A DNA stretch of 5,032 nucleotides. It comes from Cocleimonas sp. GTDB lineage: Bacteria; Pseudomonadota; Gammaproteobacteria; Thiotrichales; Thiotrichaceae. Position 1 is the stretch's first letter; each line of letters starts with the position of its first letter. Below are positions 1 through 5,032 of the stretch, one piece after another. The stretch is from the NCBI GenBank assembly GCA_023146675.1, contig JAGLBQ010000085.1, positions 1 to 5,032 on the forward strand. The letters are read 5' to 3'. Below the pieces are notes generated by a model. The model did no database searches, was not told the DNA's origin, and was given only the letters and a program-made list of their open reading frames with translations. The position numbers and the translations under genes are program-made.

Positions 1-94
1 AGATAATAACGGAAAAAATGCATTTCATCAGTAATAGTGAAAACAAACCGTTTGCAGTCAATAAAATACAGTGTAATTATGACTAGATCTCACC

Positions 95-99
95 AAGGA
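95..99 (+). promoter_or_regulatory. Ribosome binding site that decides the pepP start
   Basis: The sequence AAGGA lies 9 bases before the ATG at 109. The two alternative starts further upstream in the same frame, a GTG at 37 and an ATG at 79, have no purine-rich ribosome site in front of them. This supports 109 as the true start. A promoter should lie in the preceding 100 bases, where a TTTGCA and a TGTAAT (72-77) occur, but their spacing of 15 is short and I do not call it. Confidence 0.7.
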
Positions 100-108
100 C
101 AAGACGTT

Positions 109-1539
109 ATGAACGCACCAATAATAAAACCACCACAATTTCCTAGCAATGAATTTTCTAATCGACGTGATCAATTACTGCAAATGATTGGCGCAGATTC
201 TATTGCCATTGTGCCTTCTGCATTGCTTAAAATTCGTAACCGTGATGCGGAGTTTCCATTTCGTCAAGAGAGTGATTTTCTCTATTTAACCAATTTCAAT
301 GAGCCTGATGCGGTAGCCGTGTTTGTTCCTGAGCGTGAGGAAGGCGAGTATATTTTATTTTGTCGTGAGAAAAATGAAAAAACAGAGCGCTGGACAGGTC
401 GTATGGCAGGTCTGGAGGGAGCCGTGGAAACCTATGGTGCAGATGATGCGTTTCCGATTGAGGATATTGACGATATTGTGCCAGGCTTAATGGAGAATCG
501 TACCGCCGTGCATTACAGCATGGGGGCTGATCCTGTCTTTGATCAACAGGTGATGTCATGGGTGAGTGGTTTGCGCACTAAAATTCGTAGTGGCGTGAGA
601 GCGCCGCATGAATTCGTTTCATTGGATCTGATTTTACATGATATGCGCTTGTATAAATCACCATCAGAGCATAATTTTATGCGCCATGCGGCTAAGGTCT
701 CTATCGATGCGCATCAACGCGCTATGCAACGCTGTCAGGATGGTTTATATGAATATCAACTTGAGGCAGAAATTACGCATGAATTTCGCAGTAATGGCAT
801 GGATGCGGCTTATACCAGTATTGTGGGTAGCGGAGAAAATGGCTGTATTTTGCATTATATTGAAAACAATGCGCCCTTGCGGGATGGTGATTTGGTCTTG
901 ATTGATGCTGGGTCAGAGTATCAAGGCTATGCCAGTGATATAACTCGCACCTTTCCCGTCAATGGAAAATTTAGCGAGCCACAACGACAACTTTATCAAA
1001 TCGTATTAGATGCACAAGCAGCTGGAATTGAGCAAGCGAAAGCGGGTAATACATGGAATCAACCGCATGAAGCTGCGGTAAAGGCAATTGTTACAGGCTT
1101 ATTGGAATTAGGATTGCTCAGTGGTGATCTTGAAAGTATTTTAGAAAAAGAGAAAAAGAAAGAAGTAGAGCAGGCAAAACAAGCGAAGGAAAAATTAAGC
1201 CATCGACACCAAACTCCTTTGATAAATGAAGAAAATGACATTGATAAAGAACTAAGTTATAAGCAATTTTATATGCATAAAACAGGTCACTGGCTAGGAC
1301 TTGATGTCCATGATGTGGGTGATTATAAAATTGATGATGAATGGCGCTTACTAGAGCCTGGCATGGTAATGACGGTCGAGCCTGGGCTTTATATCTCACC
1401 CCATAAAGATGTGGATAAAAAGTGGTGGAATATTGGTATTCGCATTGAAGATGATGTGTTGATTACACAAAATGGAAATGAGGTGTTGACGCAAGAGCTG
1501 GTTAAGGAGGTTGATGATATTGAGCGGTTTATGCAGTAG
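109..1539 (+). CDS. pepP: Xaa-Pro aminopeptidase (aminopeptidase P), M24B family
   Basis: Cytoplasmic metallopeptidase that removes an N-terminal residue preceding proline. The protein has 476 residues from the ATG at 109. An N-terminal non-catalytic domain (about residues 10-165) carries the family pattern around FPFRQESDFLYLTNFNEP. The C-terminal pita-bread domain follows, with all five expected dinuclear-metal (usually Mn) ligands: Asp266 and Asp277 (IDAG and SDITRTF), His394 (GHWLG), Glu424 (VEPG) and Glu447 (IRIED). The accessory histidines His249 (ILHY), His390 and His401 are also present. The frame stays open back to a GTG at 37, but the ribosome site and family alignment favour 109. 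Oddity: about 35 extra Lys/Glu-rich residues at roughly 346-384, just before the FYMHKTGHWLG block, compared with the 441-residue E. coli enzyme. In enterobacteria ubiH follows pepP; here a convergent kinase gene does. Family assignment is very secure; the exact start is likely. Confidence 0.96.
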   Translation: MNAPIIKPPQFPSNEFSNRRDQLLQMIGADSIAIVPSALLKIRNRDAEFPFRQESDFLYLTNFNEPDAVAVFVPEREEGEYILFCREKNEKTERWTGRMAGLEGAVETYGADDAFPIEDIDDIVPGLMENRTAVHYSMGADPVFDQQVMSWVSGLRTKIRSGVRAPHEFVSLDLILHDMRLYKSPSEHNFMRHAAKVSIDAHQRAMQRCQDGLYEYQLEAEITHEFRSNGMDAAYTSIVGSGENGCILHYIENNAPLRDGDLVLIDAGSEYQGYASDITRTFPVNGKFSEPQRQLYQIVLDAQAAGIEQAKAGNTWNQPHEAAVKAIVTGLLELGLLSGDLESILEKEKKKEVEQAKQAKEKLSHRHQTPLINEENDIDKELSYKQFYMHKTGHWLGLDVHDVGDYKIDDEWRLLEPGMVMTVEPGLYISPHKDVDKKWWNIGIRIEDDVLITQNGNEVLTQELVKEVDDIERFMQ

Positions 1540-1555
1540 AGGTCGCTGATTTTGT

Positions 1556-2971
1556 TTATTGCTGCTCCTTACTATTAGGCTCAGCAATATTCAGAATCAC
1601 CTCGACAATTAATCCTGGCTTGTTATCCCCGAGCACAATCTCTGCTTCATGTTGATTCATCACTGCCTTTACTAAACTCAATCCTAAACCATTTCCAACA
1701 CTAGTGCGTGCATTATCTAATCGTACAAAGCGCTTAAATACGTGCTCTCTCTGGTCTTCTGGGATACCCTCACCCGTGTCACTGATTGTTATAATAATGC
1801 TGTTATTGTGGCGACTTCCTTTTAAGTCAATATGACCTTTTTCTGAGCTGTATTTTACGGCATTATCAATCAGATTAGTGAATGCCTGTGCCAGTAATTG
1901 CTGATTTCCTCGTACAGTTAAATCCTCTTCTATGTGATAGCTAAAGCTGATATTTTCTTCCTCTGCAACAACTTCATAGAGTTCACCTAAGCTATTCATC
2001 AGCAGTGAAAGGTCTACTTTTTCTAGATTACCTTTTGCGCCTGATTCTGTTTGTGCGATATTAAGCAAGGAGTTGAAGGTATTAATGAGCGTATCAACAT
2101 CTTCAATCGCATCCTGTTGGGATTTTTGATAATCAACGGTATCAGGATTTTTTAATAAGGTTAATTCAAGACGGTTACGCAATCGATTCAAGGGGGTGCG
2201 CAGATCATGTGCTAGATTGTCGGTGACTTCGCGCATACCTTGCATGGATTGCTCTAAGCGTTGCAGCATGCGATTTAATACCAGACTTAAACGATCAAAT
2301 TCATCATTACGGCGAGTGGAGGGCATGCGCTGGGTTAAATCACCTTCGATAATCTCCCCTGCTGTCTTGCGTACCGCATCAATGCGCCTTAATACACTAC
2401 GTCCCATTAAAATTCCGCCCAGCAAGGCAAGGGTAAAGATAATAGCAATGGCACTAACAACCACGCTAAATATTTTATTTAACAAACGTTTTTGCTGGTT
2501 TAAGTCTGCTCCAACCATTAAGAGATGCTTCGTTGGTAAGAGTGTCAACAAGACGCGGGCGGGTGAGTCTTTTTGCTTGGCGGGAATCATATGTGAAATC
2601 GCGCCTAGCGTCATGGTGGTATAAGCTTGTCGTCTATCTTTGGTGATGTATTCTGGCTTAAAGGATTTATTAATATCACGCCCACGACGATCAATTAAGG
2701 CATAGATAAAAAAGGTGGTGCTGGAGTCAGTATTGCGGCGCTGGATAGTTTGCGCCAAGGCATCAAAGCGTCCTGTATGATAGCGATTCATTAATACATC
2801 GGTTTCCAGACGTAAACGCTGATCAGTTTGTTGTTTGATTTGACCCGCAGCAACCCAGTAGATCAAGGAGAGTGCAATGGTCGCTATCATGCTAAAGAGT
2901 AATGCGTAGATGAGCGATAAGCGAAATGCAGTTGTATTGAGGAGTTGGCGAAAATTAGAAATTTTATTCAT
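1556..2971 (-). CDS. Two-component sensor histidine kinase, membrane-bound, HAMP type
   Basis: Inner-membrane sensor kinase of 471 residues, partner of the response regulator encoded just upstream. Order of domains: short cytoplasmic N-terminus, membrane segment 1 (about 17-42), periplasmic sensor region (about 43-165), membrane segment 2 (about 166-190), HAMP linker (about 190-243), dimerisation and phosphoacceptor helix with His255 in NLAHDLRTPL, then the ATPase domain. The ATPase shows the N box (NLIDNAVKY, 366-374, Asn370), G1 box (DTGEGIP, 398-404), F box (FKRFVR, 412-417) and G2 box (GNGLGLSLV, 426-434), so it looks catalytically intact. The sensor region matches no ligand-binding fold I can name, so the signal is unknown. 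An in-frame TAA lies directly before the ATG, which rules out any longer start; the next Met is inside the first membrane segment. There is no clear Shine-Dalgarno sequence. The stop lies 16 bp from that of the convergent pepP. Confidence 0.94.
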   Translation of the reverse strand: MNKISNFRQLLNTTAFRLSLIYALLFSMIATIALSLIYWVAAGQIKQQTDQRLRLETDVLMNRYHTGRFDALAQTIQRRNTDSSTTFFIYALIDRRGRDINKSFKPEYITKDRRQAYTTMTLGAISHMIPAKQKDSPARVLLTLLPTKHLLMVGADLNQQKRLLNKIFSVVVSAIAIIFTLALLGGILMGRSVLRRIDAVRKTAGEIIEGDLTQRMPSTRRNDEFDRLSLVLNRMLQRLEQSMQGMREVTDNLAHDLRTPLNRLRNRLELTLLKNPDTVDYQKSQQDAIEDVDTLINTFNSLLNIAQTESGAKGNLEKVDLSLLMNSLGELYEVVAEEENISFSYHIEEDLTVRGNQQLLAQAFTNLIDNAVKYSSEKGHIDLKGSRHNNSIIITISDTGEGIPEDQREHVFKRFVRLDNARTSVGNGLGLSLVKAVMNQHEAEIVLGDNKPGLIVEVILNIAEPNSKEQQ

Positions 2972-3034
2972 TTACAGGGTCGGTGAACAAGGGTTTTTGA
3001 ATATCTTTAGAGTATAATATCTCTGGGTATTCAT
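2972..3034 (-). other. Possible 20-codon leader ORF abutting the kinase gene
   Basis: An ATG at 3034 opens a 20-codon frame ending in a TAA at 2974-2972, immediately followed by the kinase ATG (TAAATG, same frame). A GGGAGG precedes the ATG with no spacing, closer than the usual 5-9 bases, so initiation would be inefficient. Three bases of that motif lie in the 3' arm of the hairpin at 3038-3081. The peptide is polar with no signal or membrane segment and resembles nothing I know. If translated, it could deliver ribosomes to the kinase start, which lacks its own ribosome site. It could equally be a chance open frame. Confidence 0.18.
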
Positions 3035-3037
3035 CCT

Positions 3038-3081
3038 CCCGTATTCCACTTAGCTCGTATGCAACCTAAGTGAAATACGGG
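3038..3081 (-). repeat. Strong inverted repeat / RNA hairpin between regulator and kinase
   Basis: Two 16-base arms (3038-3053 and 3066-3081) enclose a 12-base loop. Fifteen of 16 positions are complementary. The exception, 3046 with 3073, is C against A on the plus strand but becomes a G-U wobble in RNA made from the minus strand, so the operon mRNA forms an unbroken 16-bp stem. The hairpin starts 8 bases after the regulator stop codon. No U-run follows on either strand, so it is not a standard intrinsic terminator. Likely roles are mRNA stabilisation or processing, giving different regulator and kinase levels, or a copy of a dispersed palindromic repeat of the REP/MITE kind. The loop carries a second CGTAT (3056-3060) that could alternatively pair with ATACG in the right arm. 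Confidence 0.85.
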
Positions 3082-3089
3082 TCATGCCT

Positions 3090-3776
3090 TTACTCATTTT
3101 CATCAGGATCATAAAGTGAATAGCCCGCACCGCGTACGGTATGCAATAAAGACTTACTAAATTCACGATCTATTTTTGAGCGCAGACGACTGATATGCAC
3201 ATCGACAACATTCGTCTGTGGATCAAAATGATAGCCCCAGACTTTTTCTAACAGCATGGTACGCGTTACCACTTCACCTGCATGACGCATTAACTGTTCT
3301 AGTAAAATAAATTCTCGTGGTTGCAAATTCACAACCTGTCCCGCACGTGAAACACTGTGTTTAATCAGATTCATTTCTAGATCACTCACGGTTAACACAC
3401 TTTGTTCTTGTGCTGGCTGTGAGCGTCGCATTAATGCTTGCAAACGTGCCATCAGCTCGCTAAAGGCATACGGCTTGACCAAATAATCATCACCACCAGC
3501 TTGCAACCCTTCAACACGATGATCCACTTCACCTAATGCACTAAGAATTAATACGGGTGTGACCACACCCTGTCGGCGTACTTCCTTGATAACTGATAAG
3601 CCATCACGTAACGGCAACATGCGATCTATTACTAATACATCGTATTTATTATGTAAGGCTAATTGCAACCCTTCTTCGCCATCTTCAGCATGGTCGGCAA
3701 TATGCCCACTCTCGCTTAAACCCTTCTGTATAAAGGATGCAGTTTGTAAATCGTCTTCTATTAATAATATATTCAT
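3090..3776 (-). CDS. OmpR/PhoB-family DNA-binding response regulator
   Basis: Cytoplasmic transcription factor of 228 residues, activated by phosphorylation from the adjacent kinase. The receiver domain (1-118) has the acidic pocket Glu7-Asp8-Asp9, the phosphoacceptor Asp51 (VIDRMLP), Ser79 in the switch position, Tyr98 and the conserved Lys101 (VKPYAF). The winged-helix DNA-binding domain (about 126-222) shows the family pattern from LQPREFILLEQL to the recognition-helix stretch TNVVDVHISRLRSKID (188-203), and ends with the wing motif HTVRGAGYSL. Length and domain order are normal. The MNILLIEDD start fits the family, yet no Shine-Dalgarno sequence precedes it and a possible -10 box lies only 10 bases upstream. 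It is the first gene of a regulator-kinase operon, with 117 bp between stop and kinase start, and is transcribed divergently from the degP-like gene. The exact subfamily (CopR-, MprA- or QseB-like) cannot be settled by eye. Confidence 0.95.
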   Translation of the reverse strand: MNILLIEDDLQTASFIQKGLSESGHIADHAEDGEEGLQLALHNKYDVLVIDRMLPLRDGLSVIKEVRRQGVVTPVLILSALGEVDHRVEGLQAGGDDYLVKPYAFSELMARLQALMRRSQPAQEQSVLTVSDLEMNLIKHSVSRAGQVVNLQPREFILLEQLMRHAGEVVTRTMLLEKVWGYHFDPQTNVVDVHISRLRSKIDREFSKSLLHTVRGAGYSLYDPDENE

Positions 3777-3786
3777 GATGGGAATG

Positions 3787-3792
3787 AGTATA
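3787..3792 (-). promoter_or_regulatory. Candidate -10 box of the response regulator operon
   Basis: On the minus strand this reads TATACT, matching TATAAT at five of six positions. With a 17-base spacer the -35 position reads TTAAGG, a poor match to TTGACA. Only 10 bases separate the box from the regulator ATG, so transcription would begin within a few bases of the start codon and leave no room for a ribosome site. Confidence 0.4.
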
Positions 3793-3793
3793 C

Positions 3794-3811
3794 GGTAGGA
3801 ATTTAACTACC
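3794..3811. promoter_or_regulatory. Possible operator: GGTAG/CTACC inverted repeat
   Basis: GGTAG (3794-3798) and CTACC (3807-3811) form a perfect 5-bp inverted repeat with an 8-base centre. It sits in the spacer of the proposed leftward promoter, where a bound protein would affect transcription. OmpR-family regulators usually prefer direct repeats. An overlapping tandem pair TTAACTA (3803-3809) and TTAATTA (3812-3818) is an alternative site. Short repeats like these can arise by chance in AT-rich DNA. Confidence 0.3.
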
Positions 3812-3887
3812 TTAATTAATCTTCCGTAATCTAGTGGAAAAGAAACGGCAAGCCCGCATATGAAAGACTAGGCTTACTTATATGGAT

Positions 3888-3891
3888 AGGA
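3888..3891 (+). promoter_or_regulatory. Ribosome binding site of the degP-like gene
   Basis: AGGA lies 7 bases before the ATG at 3899, an ideal spacing, and supports this start codon. The start is also fixed by the complete signal peptide that follows it. Confidence 0.7.
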
Positions 3892-3898
3892 ATTAAAA

Positions 3899-5032
3899 AT
3901 GACAAGAGCAATAACACAACAAACAACAATAAGATTAGGAAAACTGCTAACGGCACTCTTCATGGTGTCGATATTAGCGGTTATCAGTACCTCAAAGGTA
4001 GAAGCATTTGAGCTACCTGATTTAACCACTTTAATAGAAAGCAATCGTAGCGCAGTGGTTAACATTAAAGTCGAGAGTAATGGTGGGAGCAACTACTCAG
4101 CAGAACTAGAAGGTTTACCCGATGAGTTACAGCAGTTTTTCAAAAATATTCCACATTCTAAAATGCCAAAACGATTTGGTAAGAAAAAGCATCCTAGTAA
4201 AGGATATGGTTCAGGCTTCATTGTTTCTGCCGATGGCTATGTCGTTACCAATGCACATGTGGTTGAAGATGCGGACTCCATAAAAGTAACCCTCAGTGAT
4301 AAACGTGAACTAGAGGCAAAGCTGATTGGTAAAGATAAAGGCAGCGATATTGCGTTATTGAAAATCGAGGCTAAAGGCTTACCGAAACTTGAATTAGGTG
4401 ATTCGTCAACACTAAAAGTTGGTCAATGGGTGTATGCAATCGGTGCGCCATTTGGACTGGACTATACTGCAACCCAAGGCATTGTCAGTGCATTATCACG
4501 CCATTTACCTGATGGAAATTATGTGCCCTTTATTCAAACCGATGTATCCATTAACCCAGGTAACTCTGGTGGTCCATTATTTGATCTGAATGGCAAAGTG
4601 GTTGGTGTTAATTCAATGATTTATAGCCGAAGTGGTGGCTATATGGGGGTTTCATTCTCAGTCCCTGTTAACTTAGTGAAAAATGTTACTGACCAGCTAA
4701 GAACAAAAGGATATGTGAGTCGTGGAAAATTAGGCGTACATATTCAAGATTTAAGCCAAGAACTAGCGACATCATTTAAACTGAAATCTCCAGAAGGCGC
4801 ACTCGTTGCGAAAGTAGAACCTGATAGTCCCGCAGAAAAAGCAGGGATTATTACAGGCGATGTCATTATTGGTTATGGTGATGAATCCATTCGCTCTGCC
4901 GCAGACTTGCCGCCTTTAGTGGGTGATACACTGATTGGTAATGAGGTTGCCGTGAAGCTTATTCGCAATGGTGTTGAGAAGTCTATTGGCGTAAAAGTTG
5001 GACAGCTTGATAACAAAGCAGAAAAGGAAAAG
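3899..5032 (+). CDS. degP: DegP/HtrA (MucD-like) periplasmic serine protease, 3' end beyond window
   Basis: Periplasmic serine endoprotease and chaperone that degrades misfolded envelope proteins. The frame runs open for 378 codons to the window edge. Residues 1-36 form a signal peptide: a basic start, hydrophobic core LLTALFMVSILAVIS, and a VEA site before FELPDL. The trypsin-like domain (about 40-262) carries the complete catalytic triad: His120 (TNAHVV), Asp150 (GSDIALLK) and Ser223 (GNSGGPLF). The typical SRGKLGV junction (274-280) leads into the first PDZ domain (about 278-365). Do-type proteins normally have a second PDZ domain, which would lie beyond the edge, so I cannot tell one-PDZ (DegS-like) from two-PDZ forms. 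The cleavable signal peptide favours DegP/MucD over membrane-anchored DegS. The loop before the protease core (about 60-102) is short and basic, and the visible protein has no cysteine, unlike E. coli DegP. Divergent from the two-component operon. Confidence 0.95.
   Translation, partial: MTRAITQQTTIRLGKLLTALFMVSILAVISTSKVEAFELPDLTTLIESNRSAVVNIKVESNGGSNYSAELEGLPDELQQFFKNIPHSKMPKRFGKKKHPSKGYGSGFIVSADGYVVTNAHVVEDADSIKVTLSDKRELEAKLIGKDKGSDIALLKIEAKGLPKLELGDSSTLKVGQWVYAIGAPFGLDYTATQGIVSALSRHLPDGNYVPFIQTDVSINPGNSGGPLFDLNGKVVGVNSMIYSRSGGYMGVSFSVPVNLVKNVTDQLRTKGYVSRGKLGVHIQDLSQELATSFKLKSPEGALVAKVEPDSPAEKAGIITGDVIIGYGDESIRSAADLPPLVGDTLIGNEVAVKLIRNGVEKSIGVKVGQLDNKAEKEK

Larger units (their letters stand above)
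3777..3898. promoter_or_regulatory. Divergent control region between the two-component operon and degP
   Basis: This 122-bp AT-rich stretch must hold the promoter of the regulator-kinase operon (leftward) and probably that of the degP-like gene (rightward). Visible elements are a leftward -10-like box at 3787-3792, an inverted repeat at 3794-3811, and an adjacent TTAATTAA at 3812-3819. Two imperfect 5-bp inverted repeats also occur nearer degP (CTAGT 3831-3835 with ACTAG 3867-3871; AAGCC 3850-3854 with GGCTT 3871-3875). I see no good sigma-70 promoter and no GGAACTT-type sigma-E promoter for degP, so that promoter may depend on an activator. Confidence 0.6.

Noticed and set aside
23..42. TTTCA/TGAAA inverted repeat upstream of pepP
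   Set aside because: Five-base arms in AT-rich sequence are expected by chance, and no promoter is placed well enough to give it a role.
37..108. N-terminal extension of pepP from a GTG at 37 or an ATG at 79
   Set aside because: Neither start has a ribosome site, the extra residues do not resemble family N-termini, and ATG 109 has a well-placed AAGGA.
2196..2624. Long open frame on the plus strand opposite the kinase gene
   Set aside because: It is antisense to well-conserved kinase coding sequence, and its translation is Arg/Ser-rich and resembles no protein family.
3013..3018. Perfect TATAAT on the plus strand between kinase and regulator
   Set aside because: No -35 box at workable spacing (the nearest TTGAAT is only 10 bases away), and no plus-strand gene follows until degP.
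3010..3020. Separate minus-strand promoter for the kinase (TATTAT or TATACT boxes)
   Set aside because: The -35 positions at 16-18 base spacing do not resemble TTGACA, so co-transcription with the regulator is the simpler reading.
3038..3081. Intrinsic terminator ending the regulator transcript
   Set aside because: The stem is strong, but neither strand has a T-run after it and the partner kinase gene follows in the same direction.
3796..3897. Direct repeat TAGGAATT at 3796-3803 and 3887-3894
   Set aside because: Only 8 identical bases in AT-rich DNA, and the second copy is explained by the degP ribosome site.
3874..4092. Minus-strand open frame of 72 codons over the degP 5' end
   Set aside because: It lies opposite the degP signal peptide and early protease codons, with no ribosome site or recognisable product.

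Overview
The window reads as ordinary chromosomal DNA from a moderately AT-rich proteobacterium, most likely a gammaproteobacterium. The Xaa-Pro aminopeptidase keeps long stretches that I recognise as matching the enterobacterial PepP (for example around the metal-binding Asp pair and the HWLGLDVHDVG block), and the periplasmic protease looks like DegP/MucD. I cannot name a genus.

Layout from left to right: pepP (109-1539, +) is complete. It meets, tail to tail across only 16 bp, a sensor histidine kinase gene (1556-2971, -). That kinase is the downstream member of a two-component pair whose OmpR/PhoB-type response regulator lies at 3090-3776 (-). The 117-bp gap between regulator and kinase holds a strong 16-bp-stem inverted repeat (3038-3081) and a 20-codon open frame that stops exactly one codon before the kinase ATG. 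A 122-bp divergent intergenic region (3777-3898) then separates the regulator from a DegP-family protease gene (3899 to the window end, +), which is cut off after its first PDZ domain.

Working model: the kinase senses an envelope signal through a periplasmic loop of about 120 residues, phosphorylates the regulator at Asp51, and the regulator acts at the shared divergent region on its own operon and on the degP-like gene. The link to degP is inferred from gene position and from known precedents (CpxAR with degP, MprAB with pepD). PepP is probably a separate housekeeping transcription unit.

I see no tRNA, rRNA, CRISPR array, insertion sequence, prophage gene or novel multi-gene system. The features most worth a second look are the hairpin and short open frame between regulator and kinase, the nearly leaderless start of the regulator, and a charged insertion of about 35 residues in PepP.
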